Assembly (NCBI GenBank): GCA_037349105.1
Contig: JAYJMM010000094.1
Coordinates: 1,798,001 to 1,862,000 of the forward strand
Direction of reading: 5' to 3'
DNA length: 64,000 nt
Origin: Limnomonas spitsbergensis
Lineage: Eukaryota > Chlorophyta > Chlorophyceae > Chlamydomonadales
The translations under genes and the position numbers were made by a program. Position 1 is the stretch's first letter. Every line of letters begins with the position of its first letter. Shown here piece by piece: positions 51,701 to 61,454 of this stretch. The notes beneath the pieces were generated by a model. That model ran no database searches. It was not told the origin of the DNA and saw only the letters and a list, made by a program, of their open reading frames with translations.

Positions 51701-52348
51701 TCCAGAACCCTAGGGTCTGGAACCCTGGGGCCAGGAACCCTAGGGTCTGGAACCTTGGGGTCCAGAACCCTAGGGTCTGGAACCCTGGGGTCCGGAACCC
51801 TAGGGTCTGGAACCCTGGGGTCCAGAACCCTGGGGCCCGGAACCCTAGGGTCTGGAACCTTGGGGTCCGGAACCCTAGGGTCTGGAACCCTGGGGTCCGG
51901 AACCCTAGGGTCTGGAACCCCATATTGTAGGGTCTGGAACCCTCACCCATCTTCATATCGTAGGGGCTGGAACCCTCATCCTTCCTTCTCATGCTCATTT
52001 GACAGGTGAACCGCATATTGAAGCCGGCGGAGGCTGTTTCAGGGTTTAGGTCTAGGGTGGACACTCAACCCTCCTTATCCTCCTTATGTCGATGGCTTAA
52101 AGCCATGCCCCACCTGGTATTGTTAGTGGGCCTAATGCCCTAAACCCGTTATCCCTTCTCCTTCTCATCTGCCTCCACCTCCTTCTCCTCCTCCTTGCAT
52201 CATGTTGTAGGTGGACGGCATCTACAAGCCGGCAGAGGCTGAGGACGCCGGTGGTTCGAACACGTTTGCCTCTCGCTCCCTGAGGCGATGCTTGTCCTTT
52301 GATGGGGAAGATGAGCTGGGCTGGCATGTGGAGCTGGCACACAGGTAG
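42759..52348 (+). CDS. proB: Glutamate 5-kinase (gamma-glutamyl kinase) with C-terminal PUA-like region
   Basis: Phosphorylates L-glutamate to glutamyl 5-phosphate with ATP, the first step of proline synthesis. Exons, phase-consistent: 42759-42923, 43186-43291, 46021-46184, 46883-47002, 47286-47447, 47684-47803, 48548-48618, 50359-50503, 51112-51207 and a less certain last exon 52211-52348. The product is about 428 residues. Family motifs: [75 protein letters not shown]. Exons 8-10 form a PUA-like tail, as in bacterial and fungal stand-alone kinases. No glutamyl-phosphate reductase part is seen, unlike bifunctional plant P5CS. The last exon might instead be a duplicate-derived one; its stop lies in the first unit of the 29-bp array. 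No obvious transit peptide. Confidence 0.93.
43135..43185 (+). repeat. Duplicated acceptor of glutamate kinase exon 2
   Basis: CCTGCTGCTGTCACGTTCGA ending ATCCGCAG is repeated as CCTGCTGACACGTTCAAATG ending CGCAG; the second is the acceptor in use at 43185/43186. Confidence 0.75.
43292..43420 (+). repeat. Degenerate copies of the glutamate kinase exon 2 donor
   Basis: The junction ATGG|GTGCGTGATGCATG is followed by AAGGGTGTGTGATGCAGAT (about 43327) and AATGTGGGATGCATG (about 43366). Confidence 0.65.
43705..45318. repeat. ~62-bp GC-rich minisatellite in glutamate kinase intron 2, ~25 copies
   Basis: The unit contains GGCCGCCCGGCGCCCCCCCC, AAGGTAGTAGTGGG, and CTGCTTTTTCAAAGCATTA. C-run length varies between copies. 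It ends in a short inverted piece (GCCCACTACTA at 45337). Confidence 0.93.
45319..46020. other. Rest of intron 2 with CCCTGAACC-like interstitial tracts
   Basis: Scattered CCTAAACCCTG and GAACCCT motifs, and several CTGAAGTACA units just before the exon 3 acceptor. No gene. Confidence 0.5.
46265..46440 (-). repeat. SINE-like repeat, copy B, in intron 3
   Basis: Related on the opposite strand to the copy at 47945: CTTCTGCTACAATTCAGCTA, GCAGCAAGTCCTGCTG, AGATTTTGTCCCAATTGACCC, GTGGTGGCCA. Confidence 0.55.
46465..46498 (+). repeat. Fragmentary copy of the exon 3 end and donor
   Basis: GGACTTCCTCGTCACACTCA then GCCTGGTGTG resembles GGACTTCCTCAACGCAGTCG, GCCTG|GTGAGG of exon 3. Confidence 0.6.
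47003..47285 (+). repeat. Intron 4 filled with CATGC-rich degenerate repeats
   Basis: TGTCGGGGTTCAGAT is duplicated just after the donor. Then about twelve CCATGCAnnnCCATGC-like units lead into the acceptor CCCATGCGCAG. Confidence 0.65.
47510..47680 (+). repeat. Two degenerate copies of the exon 5 end and donor
   Basis: Copy 1 (about 47513-47565) has GATGCACAGCATATCTACAG, then GAGGCCTAGTGTGGGGACCT, mirroring GACGCACGGCCTATCTACGA, then GAGACTTAGTTTGGGGAACT at the true junction (47447/47448). Copy 2 (about 47625-47665) has ACACAGACGTATGGCCTGTT. CCCTAAACCC-like sequence lies between them. Confidence 0.85.
47945..48105 (+). repeat. SINE-like repeat, copy C, in intron 6
   Basis: GGAATGGACCAAACCTTGAC, GGCCCAAGCAGCAGGGCTTG, GCTGTAGGCTCCAATCTGGC. 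Similar to 32500-32650 and, inverted, to 46265 and 54280. Confidence 0.6.
48210..48547 (+). repeat. Four or so tandem copies of the exon 7 acceptor region
   Basis: Units end in TTTGCAGGATGTGAATGATG, TCTGCAGGTTATGTGTATGA, CTGCAGGTGATATGTGTGAC and TTGGTGATATGTCTTACAAT before the real CTCTGCAG|GTGATCTGCAAC. Each is preceded by a GAACCCCACAATCG-like stretch. Confidence 0.85.
48640..49260 (+). repeat. G-rich minisatellite in intron 7
   Basis: About 18 imperfect units of GGGTTTAGGAGCTGGGAGG and GGGGGGACA. AGGAGCAGG variants recall the exon 7 end (GGGGAGGAGCAGCTGGG), so it may stem from that junction. Confidence 0.8.
49250..49800 (+). repeat. Two partial duplicates of the exon 7 end and donor
   Basis: 49259-49302 continued at 49681 carries GTCGGGTCCTTAATGGGGAG, GAGCAGCTGGGCACCAAG and TGGGTGGAGG, matching the true end at 48590-48630. 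A second copy at 49745-49800 has TCATCATCTGGGTCATG and CAGCTGGGTACCAAGTGGGT. The first is split by a MITE. Confidence 0.88.
49303..49672. mobile_element. hAT-type MITE, 370 bp, inside a duplicated exon 7 junction
   Basis: Termini CAGTGATGCACATACG and CGTACGTGCATCACTG are inverted repeats, flanked by the perfect 8-bp target duplication GCACCAAG (49295-49302 and 49673-49680). Subterminal CGTATG/CATACG motifs are frequent. No protein is encoded. Confidence 0.9.
50225..50345. repeat. Interstitial CCCTAAACCCTGAAT tract
   Basis: CCCTAAACCCTGAATCGCAA repeated, then ATGAACC units, just before the exon 8 acceptor. Confidence 0.7.
50863..51035. repeat. 24-bp tandem repeat, 7 copies, in intron 8
   Basis: Unit GGTGGTAGGCAAACTAAACC plus CTAA or CTGA. 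24 is divisible by three, so a frame is open, but it is intronic. Confidence 0.9.
51680..51935. repeat. ~30-bp tandem repeat in intron 9
   Basis: GGAACCCTAGGGTCTGGAAC then CCTGGGGTCC, about eight copies, with palindromic CCCTAGGG cores. Confidence 0.9.
52006..52050 (+). repeat. Alternative or duplicated glutamate kinase exon 10
   Basis: After TTTGACAG the sequence GTGAACCGCATATTGAAGCC and GGCGGAGGCTG parallels GTGGACGGCATCTACAAGCC and GGCAGAGGCTG of the exon at 52211. Both keep an acceptor and phase 0, so either could follow exon 9. Confidence 0.65.
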
Positions 52349-53745
52349 GCTGGCATGTGGAGCTGGCACACAGGTGGACTGGCATGTGGAGCTGGCACAC
52401 AGGTAGGCTGGCATATGGAGCTGGCACTCAGGTGGACTGGCATGTGGAGATGGCACACAGGTAGGCTGGCATGTGGAGCTGGCACACAGGTGGACTGGCA
52501 TGTGGAGCTGGCACACAGGTAGGCTGGCATGTGGAGCTGGCACACAGGTAGGCTGGCATGTGGAGCTGGCACACAGGTAGGCTGGCATGTGGAGCTGGCA
52601 CACAGGTAGGCTGGCATGTGGAGCTGGCACACAGGTAGGCTGGCATGTGGAGCTGGCACACAGGTAGGCTGGCATGTGGAGCTGGCACACAGGTAGGCTG
52701 GCATGTGGAGCTGGCACTCAGGTGGACTGGCATGTGGAGCTGGCACACAGGTAGGCTGGCATGTGGAGCTGGCACACAGGTAGGCTGGCAAGTGGAGCTG
52801 GCACACAGGTAGGCTGGCATGTGGAGCTGGCACTCAGGTAGGCTGGCATGTGGAGCTGGCACACAGGTAGGCTGGCATGTGGAGCTGGCACACAGGTAGG
52901 CTGGCATGTGGAGCTGGCACACATGTAGGCTGGCATGTGGAGCTGGCACACAGGTAGGCTGGCATGTGGAGCTGGTTCACAGGTAGGCTGGCATGTGGAG
53001 CTGGCACACATGTAGGCTGGCATGTGGAGCTGGTTCACAGGTAGGCTGGCATGTGGAGCTGGCACACAGGTAGGCTGGCATGTGGAGCTGGCACACAGGT
53101 AGGCTGGCATGTGGAGCTGGCACACAGGTAGGCTGGCATGTGGAGCTGGCACACAGGTAGGCTGGCATGTGGAGCTGGCACACAGGTGGACTGGCATGTG
53201 GAGCTGGCACACAGGTAGGCTGGCATGTGGAGCTGGCACACAGGTAGGCTGGCATGTGGAGCTGGCACTCAGGTAGGCTGGCATGTGGAGCTGGCACACA
53301 GGTAGGCTGGCATGTGGAGCTGGCACACAGGTAGGCTGGCATGTAGAGCTGGCACACAGGTAGGCTGGCATGTGGAGCTGGCACTCAGGTGGACTGGCAT
53401 GTGGAGCTGGCACACAGGTAGGCTGGCATGTGGAGCTGGCACACAGGTAGGCTGGCATGTGGAGCTGGCACACAGGTAGGCTGGCATGTGAAGCTGGCAC
53501 ACAGGTAGGCTGGCATGTGGAGCTTTTACTCAGGTAGGCTGGCATGTGGAGCTGGCACACAGGTAGGCTGGCATGTGGAGCTGGCACACAGGTAGGCTGG
53601 CATGTGGAGCTGGCACACAGGTAGGCTGGCATGTGGAGCTGGCACACAGGTAGGCTGGCATGTGGAGCTGGCACACAGGTAGGCTGGCATGTGGAGCTGG
53701 CACACATGTAGGCTGGCATGTGGAGCTGGCACACAGGTAGGCTGG
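52322..53745 (+). repeat. 29-bp minisatellite, ~49 copies, each with a donor-like site
   Basis: Unit GGCTGGCATGTGGAGCTGGC plus ACACAGGTA. The first unit is continuous with exon 10 (GAGCTGGGCTGGCATGTG). Every unit contains ACACAG|GTAGGC, a good donor match. As 29 is not a multiple of three, all three minus frames stay open for hundreds of codons; these are not genes. Confidence 0.93.
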
Positions 53746-54280
53746 ATTAAGCATGTTTTCTCTGGTTGTAAGTATGATTTTGACAGGATGCTTTAAAACC
53801 AGATAGCCTTAATAAATATCTTGCACCCTCTGTTAAGGTTCCTGTTGAGCTGAGTACAGAGGTAGGTACTTCAATAATATTTTGGTGGGTATATTTTATA
53901 ATTATGATTTGGGCCGGCTTTGGGGGGATGCCCCTGATGCCACTTCGAAATCAGACGGCCTAAATAAAAAAAGGAGGCTATTTTGAACCCCCCATTGAAG
54001 CCCATGTATTTTTAACTGCTTCAAAAAGACAGGGGTGTTGCCGCCTGGCATTGCTTGTTTGTTGAGGGGGCTTTGCTACGTTGCGGCCGATGGCCTGTGG
54101 TGTGTGGCCTGGCGCCACAGGTGTTCAGCTGTCTCACAGGTGAGCACAAAAGCAAAGGTTGCCCCCAACACTGTGTAATTATGACCAATGACCAGGGCCG
54201 GATGCATCAAGTGTGCCCTTGCCTATAGGGCAACAGGTGGGCATAGGGCTTGTGGCTCTGCCTTACCATGAATATTTGAG
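53746..54280. other. Glutamate kinase 3' flank, nothing firm
   Basis: No exon or repeat recognised apart from short AT-rich stretches. The 3' UTR may lie here. Confidence 0.4.
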
Positions 54281-54412
54281 GGTGATTCAGCTACGCTTCT
54301 GCTACATCACGGCCTATGGCCAAGGCGGTTTGATGCAGCAAGCCCTGCTGCTTGCAACACTGGCTGTAAGGCTGTCAAGGATTTGTCTCAAAGGGCTCAG
54401 TCTGTGTAGACC
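54280..54412 (-). repeat. SINE-like repeat, copy D
   Basis: GATTCAGCTACGCTTCTGCT, ACGGCCTATGGCC, GCAGCAAGCCCTGCTG, AAGGATTTGTCTCAAAGGGC. Same family and orientation as the copy at 46265. Confidence 0.58.
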
Positions 54413-54751
54413 TGCATTTCTGCATCTATGATTGGGGTGCTGATCTCAGTTTATATGTCTTTGTTTTTGAAGACCGTTCTACCTTGAGCAGGCCGAGCCG
54501 AGGCTGCCAAAGGCCCGATTAGGTCCAAACCTAACCCGGACTACAGACACACGCCCAAACAGTTTTGCTGTCCGTGCGTGGGGCCTCTGGCTTGAGGTCA
54601 GGAGATCTTTAAACTGTAGCGGGAGTGAAGCCGAGCCACAATGGGAAAACGTCCGTGTTTTTGCCGCACCCTTTCTTTGGTTCGGCTTTGACTCTTACCC
54701 CCAAGAATCGTCGGTAGGGGACACAAGGAGTCTCATTGATCATTACTCATT

Positions 54752-54965
54752 AGGGTTGGCAAAACCGGTCATTCGGTAAAAACCGGTAAGTATACGGTTA
54801 CGGTTTGTATGTACATCAAATGTGAGAGTCTAATACTGTATATGAATGTACCATATACGCGTTTCTTGAAAAACTACGTTTTTCGATTGGACGCATGCGC
54901 TTTGGAAAAACAGTGTTTGGCAGCAGTGAAGGGGTTAAGGGTTCGGGGTCAGGGCAATTATTCCC
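54752..54965 (+). mobile_element. 5' fragment of a hAT element related to 31568-32199
   Basis: Begins TAGGGTTGGCAAAACCGG and shares ACTACGTTTTT and GTGAAGGGGTTAAGGGTT-like stretches with the element at 31568. No matching right end or target duplication was found, so it is probably truncated or badly decayed. Confidence 0.6.
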
Positions 54966-55232
54966 AGATCAGTTGTAAAGGAAGAGCAAGGCGTGCCATT
55001 AGAGATCCAAGACATGTCAGTCAACGATATATTGCTGCTGCACTGGTATGCATAATCCAGGCAGAGTTTCCTGTAGACTCCACCTGGCCATGTCCCATCA
55101 CCTCAAGGCCAGCATCACTCTATCCTGGCATGTCCTGTGACATCCGAGCCAATATCACTATATTCAGCCATATCACGTGTCGCCAGGGCCAATATCACTA
55201 TATTTTGTCATGCCACATATGACGTATCCCCA

Positions 55233-56692
55233 AGGCCAACATCACTCAATTCTGCCATGTCCCGTACTCCCATATCCCCAGGGCCAACATCACTCAGTTC
55301 TGCCATGTCCCGTACTCCCATATCCCCAGGGCCAACATCACTCAGTTCTGCCATGTCCCGTACTCCCATATCCCCAGGGCCAACATCACTCAGTTCTGCC
55401 ATGTCCCGTACTCCCCTATCCCCAGGGCCAACATCACTCAATTCTGCCATGTCCCGTACTCCCATATCCCCAGGGCCAACATCACTCAATTCTGCCATGT
55501 CCCGTACTCCCATATCCCCAGGGCCAACATCACTCAATTCTGCCATGTCCCGTACTCCCATATCCCCAGGGCCAACATCACTCAGTTCTGCCATGTCCCG
55601 TACTCCCATATCCCCAGGGCCAACATCACTCAGTTCTGCCATGTCCCGTACTCCCATATCCCCAGGGCCAACATCACTCAATTCTGCCATGTCCCGTACT
55701 CTCATATCCCCAGGGCCAACATCACTCAATTCTGCCATGTCCCGTACTCCCATATCCCCTGGGCCAACATCACTCAATTCTGCCATGTCCCGTACTCCCA
55801 TATCCCCAGGGCCAACATCACTCAATTCTGCCATGTCCCGTACTCCCATAGCCCCAGGGCCAACATCACTCAATTCTGCCATGTCCCGTACTCCCATATG
55901 CCCAGGGCCAACATCACACAATTCTGCCATGTCCCGTACTCCCATATCCCCAGGGCCAACATCACTCAATTCTGCCATGTCCCGTACTCCCCTATCCCCA
56001 GGGCCAACATCACTCAATTCTGCCATGTCCCGTACTCCCATATCCCCAGGGCCAACATCACTCAGTTCTGCCATGTCCCGTACTCTCATATCCCCAGGGC
56101 CAACATCACTCAGTTCTGCCATGTCCCGTACTCCCATATCCCCAGGGCCAACATCACTCAGTTCTGCCATGTCCCGTACTCCCATATCCCCAGGGCCAAC
56201 ATCACTCAGTTCTGCCATGTCCCGTACTCTCATATCCCCAGGGCCAACATCACTCAGTTCTGCCATGTCCCGTACTCCCATATCCCCAGGGCCAACATCA
56301 CTCAGTTCTGCCATGTCCTGTACTCCCATATCCCCAGGGCCAACATCAATCAATTCTGCCATGTCCCGTACTCCCATATCCCTAGGGCCAACATCACTCA
56401 GTTCTGCCATGTCCCGTACTCCCATATCCCCAGGGCCAACATCTCTCAGTTCTGCCATGTCCCGTACTCCCATATGCCCAGGGCCAACATCACTCAGTTC
56501 TGCCATGTCCCGTACTCCCATATCCCCAGGGCCAACATCACTCAATTCTGCCATGTCCCGTACTCCCATATCCCCAGGGCCAACATCACTCAATTCTGCC
56601 ATGTCCCGTACTCCCATATCCCCAGGGCCAACATCACTCAGTTCTGCCATGTCCCGTACTCCCATATCCCCAGGGCCAACATCACTCTTATG
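55233..56692. repeat. 48-bp minisatellite, ~30 copies, open on both strands
   Basis: The unit contains CCAACATCACTCAATTCTGC, CATGTCCCGTACTCCCATAT and CCCCAGGG. Because 48 is divisible by three, the plus strand reads a 16-residue repeat (MSRTPISPGPTSLNSA) for about 480 codons, and the minus strand reads MGVRDMAELSDVGPGD for as long. Preceding half-diverged units (about 55090-55230) look like the ancestral edge. No start, domain or splice structure supports either as a real protein. Confidence 0.93.
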
Positions 56693-56759
56693 ACCACCGG
56701 CTCCTTCAAGGACTCGGAGGACGACGAGGACAATGATGAATGCGCAGGCCCGAGTTAGA

Positions 56760-58730
56760 TCCGGATCCAGGATCCTCACTCTCTTGTGGTTTTGGATCTG
56801 GGTGTCCATATCCAAGGCATGGGCATGTGATGGAGCAGCAGGCTTATTACAATGAAGGTTGATGGGATGAACAGTTATGTGGAGTTCGCGAATGCTGCTG
56901 ATATGTGGCTTGTCAAGCCGGCGTTGTGAACCAACTTGACGGTACCAACGGGTATGCTCCTGCCTCCGGATAGCCGGACGTATTCTTAAACAGGTAACAT
57001 CATCGTGATAGTTGCAACGAGATGAAACGATGCAAAGGGGTTGCAGCAAATTAGAACAGTGCATACCCTCCACGCACATGCAAATGTCATATAAATATGT
57101 GGGGGGGCTTGCAAGCGATGATCCAAGGTGGACTTGGTGAAGCCTCGTGATCTGCATACGTGACTCCATTGTGGCGATGCAACGAAGTTTGAGCTTTCAG
57201 GAGATAGGCATTTTCGTCCATTGTTTTATGACTCTATTACTGCCGTTTAGTGGCACTGCGACTATATTCCAGGCAGGCCAATAAACCGAAGTTGCTGGGG
57301 GGGAACAGCTTACTGGGTGCAGTGTTTGCAGGGGTGCATGGGGTCCATTGGCCTTTGCCTGCCCACAATAGCATACCACAACTCGCGATTTAACAACAGT
57401 ATGGGATCAGTCCTGATGTATGCCGCGTTGGTGGCAGCTTATGAGACTCGATTGGACGTTGCATATTTGATCAGCAAGCCATAATATGGCCCTTGAAGTG
57501 CCAGGTCAAGTAACCAACAGCTCTATACAGCTGAATTCGATACAGATATTTAAATTTATAATAGCGGATTTAACCCATTATTTTCCGTGCATTCTTTTTT
57601 ATGCAGCCCCTGGCCTTTGTATTTCTGTGGCTAGGTAGGAGATGCCTGAATTTTGTGGATACCCTGTTTGTACGCCGGTTGATATCTTCCCCTGCCCTAG
57701 CTTATTTTAGTGTTCAAACCAGTTTGTGGGCACCTGTCCCATGCATAAAATGTGATGTCTTGCTTGAGTGTAAAAACAAATGCAGAAATACAGGCAGTGT
57801 CCACAAATACCTGCTGATACCCAGTCTCTGTGAAGGCCTTTGTTTTTCAAGCTCGGTTTGCCTATGGTATGGCTGAGCGGGACGTCAGTTTTCCTGCTCA
57901 GTAGCATACTGTATGTCCGAGTGTCTCTCTACCTCTGCTGTATATCAATAACGTTCCAAGGTGTCTGTGAATTATTGTGAAAGTTGAAAGTTCCAGCGGG
58001 GGCATCACAATGTACCTTAACATGACAGGTGCCTGGTAACCGGGTGAGGGATTCAATCAACTGGGACAATCAGTGAAAACATATGAAAGTGGCCACTAAG
58101 TGCCCAGCGGCCATGGAACTAATCCCCGCAACGCACCAGATCAGGGGGGGCCCCCCTGCATCAGATGGATTCAAATGAGAAACTGGACGGTGGTGCAATG
58201 GAGTGACATCGAGCATCACCTAGAAAATTAGGAATCTGCAAGGAATACCGAAAGAAATACGTTTAAAGATTCAAATATGGACTCATGCTCCATACGTCTC
58301 TCAGCGCCTAAACCGTATGATCGCAAACAACCTTGGAATTCTGGAGGCATCCGCTCTGTTAGAAAGCAACTGTGTTTACTGGCATTTTGGTTAGCAATGT
58401 TTATCTCAGTGTGCACCAGGCGGCCGCCCTTGTGGACAGCCTTACGCACAACTGGGCCAATGGGGACGGAAAATTCAGCTTGGTTTGATCAGGGGTTTGA
58501 TGCACCAAACCCTGGCCTGGCGGCCATGGGCCAGGCTGTAGTGTAAGAGTAGCTTGCGCACCCTATAATCTGCTGTGGACGTGTGGACCACCTGATACAC
58601 CCTAGGCCTTGAGAGCAATTGTTGCGCATGATGTAGTGCGCCTTGCTTTCATGACGTATAAGTGCACAGTACAAAACGCGACATGTGGATCCCCAGTAGA
58701 TCTGCATGCTCCGGAGGGTCACCCAGACAC
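56760..58730. other. Unassigned intergenic region
   Basis: No gene, RNA or repeat family recognised on either strand, except weak SINE-like similarity near 58440-58560 (CAAACCCTGGCCTGGCGGCC). Confidence 0.4.
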
Positions 58731-58738
58731 CCAGGCCA

Positions 58739-58783
58739 TGTGGGCATATATGGCATATCTCATGCCAACCGTATATGCCCACA
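58739..58783. other. Imperfect long hairpin
   Basis: TGTGGGCATATA (58739-58750) pairs with TATATGCCCACA near the right end, and GGCAT pairs with ATGCC inside. Confidence 0.7.
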
Positions 58784-58849
58784 TGCAGTGCAGTGTCTGC
58801 TTCTCCACCATTCAGAGGACATATTTTCAGGTTTCCACTTGCGAGGCAT

Positions 58850-58925
58850 TCTGTCTTAAAAGGCGTCAGGCACGCTGTCTGAAAAGGCGTCAAGCACGCA
58901 GTTTCAAAAGGCGTCAGTGCGACCA
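58850..58925. repeat. 27-bp tandem repeat, three copies
   Basis: AAAAGGCGTCAGGCACGC then TGTCTG, varying slightly between copies. Confidence 0.8.
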
Positions 58926-59330
58926 GGGCTGGTCAGTACGGTACCAAGCAGTCGATATTATGCTGGGACCAGCAACATGGCCGCTCTCATGAATGGCTAT
59001 GGCAGTAAGACAAGCCTAGGTATGGCATGGTGGTACTGGCGGGATTTACCAGGAAGGCATGCCACCTCGGATCGCGTCAGTGCGACCAGGGCCGGTAATG
59101 AACAAGGAGTTGTTCCCTTGCTCTGACCATACACACCATGGTAGCACGATACAGCATGATACTGCGCAATACGGCACACAGGTTCAGCCGGATTGTACTA
59201 CCAAAGTGCCATGATACGGGCACGATATGGGTTGATACGGCACAGGCTCAGCCGGATTGTGCTACCATGATGTACATGGCCGCTTCCATGGTCATGGTAG
59301 TAAGGCAAGCCTAGGTAAGGCTTAGTAGCA
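58920..59330. repeat. Imperfect long direct repeats
   Basis: GTCAGTGCGACCAGGGC occurs at 58912 and 59078. ACATGGCCGCT followed by AAGCCTAGGTA occurs near 58973-59020 and 59273-59318. CAGCCGGATTGT occurs twice near 59185 and 59250. Confidence 0.65.
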
Positions 59331-59973
59331 TAGCTATGAGCATTCACAGCCTGCTCGGTGTTGGTGCAACCAGTGCCAGTGGGAAGAAGAATTCCCCGGT
59401 CCATCCCATGCTCAGCCATGGCCAGAGCATGTCGCTATGGCAGGTGCGGGTAGGAACATATAATACATAGGCATGAATTCTTTGTGCTTACTTATAGCGT
59501 TCATAGCTTCCTTGGTATGACTTGTACCTGCTGACCAGCTGTTACTCCTGTTCCGGTCCCTTCAGTCACATGAGCACCCTGAGGTCTGGTCTCCTGGTCT
59601 TGTCCTGCTTGGTGTGATTTTAAACTGTTGACCAGCTTTCGAGGCATGCGACCAATGAAAATCGCGGTGATGCAAGCATGATGGGTCTCCGGCAGGGGGT
59701 GATACCAGGTTCTGCGCAGATCATCAAAAAAATAAGAGCGGGGCCCGATGTCGCGGGCGGGGAAAATCATTATCGTATCACGTTTGTATCAGAGAGGTTT
59801 CCATCGAGACAGAAAGTCACATTCAGGTCACAGCTCTCACCCTTCACTGGTGATCCTAGCGGGTGACCCTAGACCCCGAAACCTGAGCCCAGTTTCTCGC
59901 CAGTTGCTCTATATGGTCAGTCCGGAAGTTGGCATTCTGTAAACCGTTTCTACCTCATTTCAACCTTGTCACC

Positions 59974-61454
59974 ATGTCGTCTGTGCCCACACTCACGCCT
60001 ACTTCCGCGGCTGCCTCAAGTGCTGCTGCTTCCGCTCTGCCCGGAACCGCCTCGCCCTCTGCCCTGACCACTGTCGTCAACCGCATGAAGGAGGCAGCTG
60101 CTGCAGTTTGCAAGCTTCAAAAGCCTTGGAGCGAAGTTTTCGACCGAACAGTCCTGAGCAAACCGAGTAGCTTCAGCGAGGTGGGAGCTTGGGACTTCCA
60201 ATTCGTGGGATTCCAATTTGAGGCTTCCAATTCGTCCTCAATGGCCCTTCAGTGCTGATTTTAATTGTATAAAAACTTGTGAAACATTTGCTCAATTCCC
60301 GCAATTTGATGCGCGCCAGCCAAACAGGTCGCCTCTGACCGCGTCCTTGCGTGAGGTACCTAAACAGCAGCTCTTGACTGAGCTAATGTCCCATCCTTCC
60401 CTCCATCCCCCCGCGAATCTTGGCTGCAGGCCATGACGAGAGTAAAAAAGAACTATGCCTACTTCCGCGTCAACTACATCATGGTCATGCTCGTCACTAC
60501 ACTTGCCACCTTCGTACTGCACCCTACTGCGCTGATCATCCTCGCGCTGCTAATTGCGGGCTGGATCTGGGTCATGTTCATTAAGACAGCTCCGCTAGTC
60601 ATCGGAGGGCGAACGCTGTCTGACCGCGAGACCCTGCTTGGCTTGTCGGCAATCTCGTTCATCACGGTGTTTTTTCTAACCAGGTCAGCCAAGAAGAGAA
60701 GAAATAGGGTAATGGGTGAACTACCGAGTTGGAAGAAAGATGGATTGGTTATAAACGCCATGCATCCATGCATGAACTCAGCCCTGCATGGTGTGTTTTG
60801 AACTCACTGGGCAAAAGAGCCACGCATGCTGAAGGCACTGCATGGAGGGTGATCATATTGTAACCCTGTGGTCCAAAGAGCCATGCATGGTGGAGCAGCA
60901 CTGCACGGGAGATGAACACCTTGTTTGAACTAGGTGGCCAAAGAGCCATGCATGCTGTCAGCACTGCGACACTGCAGGGGGGGGGCCTTGCTCCTTCTGA
61001 AATCTTACGAAGGCAAGCATGCAATATGATGTCTAAGGGGAGGGGACCCACTTTCCTAGGTGATAAAATTGGGCCTTCCCTTTCATGTATGCAAACTGCA
61101 AGCTGACCCTTGGTAATATAAACTAGTATTTTGTGAACATCAGAGGAATGTGGGATTGCATTCATCGCTCAACAGGCCCACTTCTACCTGAGAACCTTAA
61201 CCCTCAAGCATCCGGCCCTATCTCAACCCCTCAACCCTATATCCCTCTCTCACCCCCCCTACCTGCAGTGCTTGCCGCACCCTGTGGTCCTGCACCTTTG
61301 ATAAAGCCCCGACCCTTAAGCCCCTCTGCCGCTCTTAACCCCTCTGCGCAGTGTGGGCACTGTCGTGTTCTCAGCCCTGAGCCTTAGCGTCGCCATTGTG
61401 GTTCTCCACGGAGCATTCAGGGAACCCGACAACCTGTTCTTGGATGAGGCTGAG
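59974..61454 (+). CDS. PRA1 family protein (prenylated Rab acceptor), terminal exon not found
   Basis: Membrane protein of the early secretory pathway that binds prenylated Rab GTPases. Exons: 59974-60180, 60430-60683 and 61352-61454, with donors GAG|GTGGGA, AG|GTCAGC and GAG|GTGAGC and phases that match. They encode 188 residues, and the last exon should add a short tail. The start is the first ATG after CTTGTCACC. The N-terminus is Ser/Ala/Pro-rich. Next comes the PRA1 core: RPW-like KPWSEVFDRTVLSKPSSFSE, NYAYFRVNYIMVML, two hydrophobic hairpins (about residues 85-125 and 150-175), then VVLHGAFREPDNLFLDEAE as in plant PRA1 proteins. Intron 3 starts as a 49-bp minisatellite copying the exon end. 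A possible last exon after 62550 (TTTGAAG|GTGGCAGAAG) is too weak to call. Confidence 0.92.
60755..60975. repeat. ~75-bp imperfect tandem repeat in PRA1 intron 2
   Basis: CAAAGAGCCATGCATG and GCACTGCAnGG recur three to four times. Confidence 0.7.

Noticed and set aside
42759..52348. Bifunctional P5CS (kinase plus reductase) as in plants
   Set aside because: No glutamyl-phosphate reductase motif was found downstream; the last exons fit a PUA-like tail instead.
52718..53734. 338-codon minus-strand frame (repeating Cys, Gln, Leu, His, Met, Pro)
   Set aside because: The 29-bp unit leaves all three minus frames open; it lies opposite the glutamate kinase array.
55137..57169. 518-codon plus and 653-codon minus frames
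   Set aside because: Product of the 48-bp array on both strands. Kept as an observation, not as genes.
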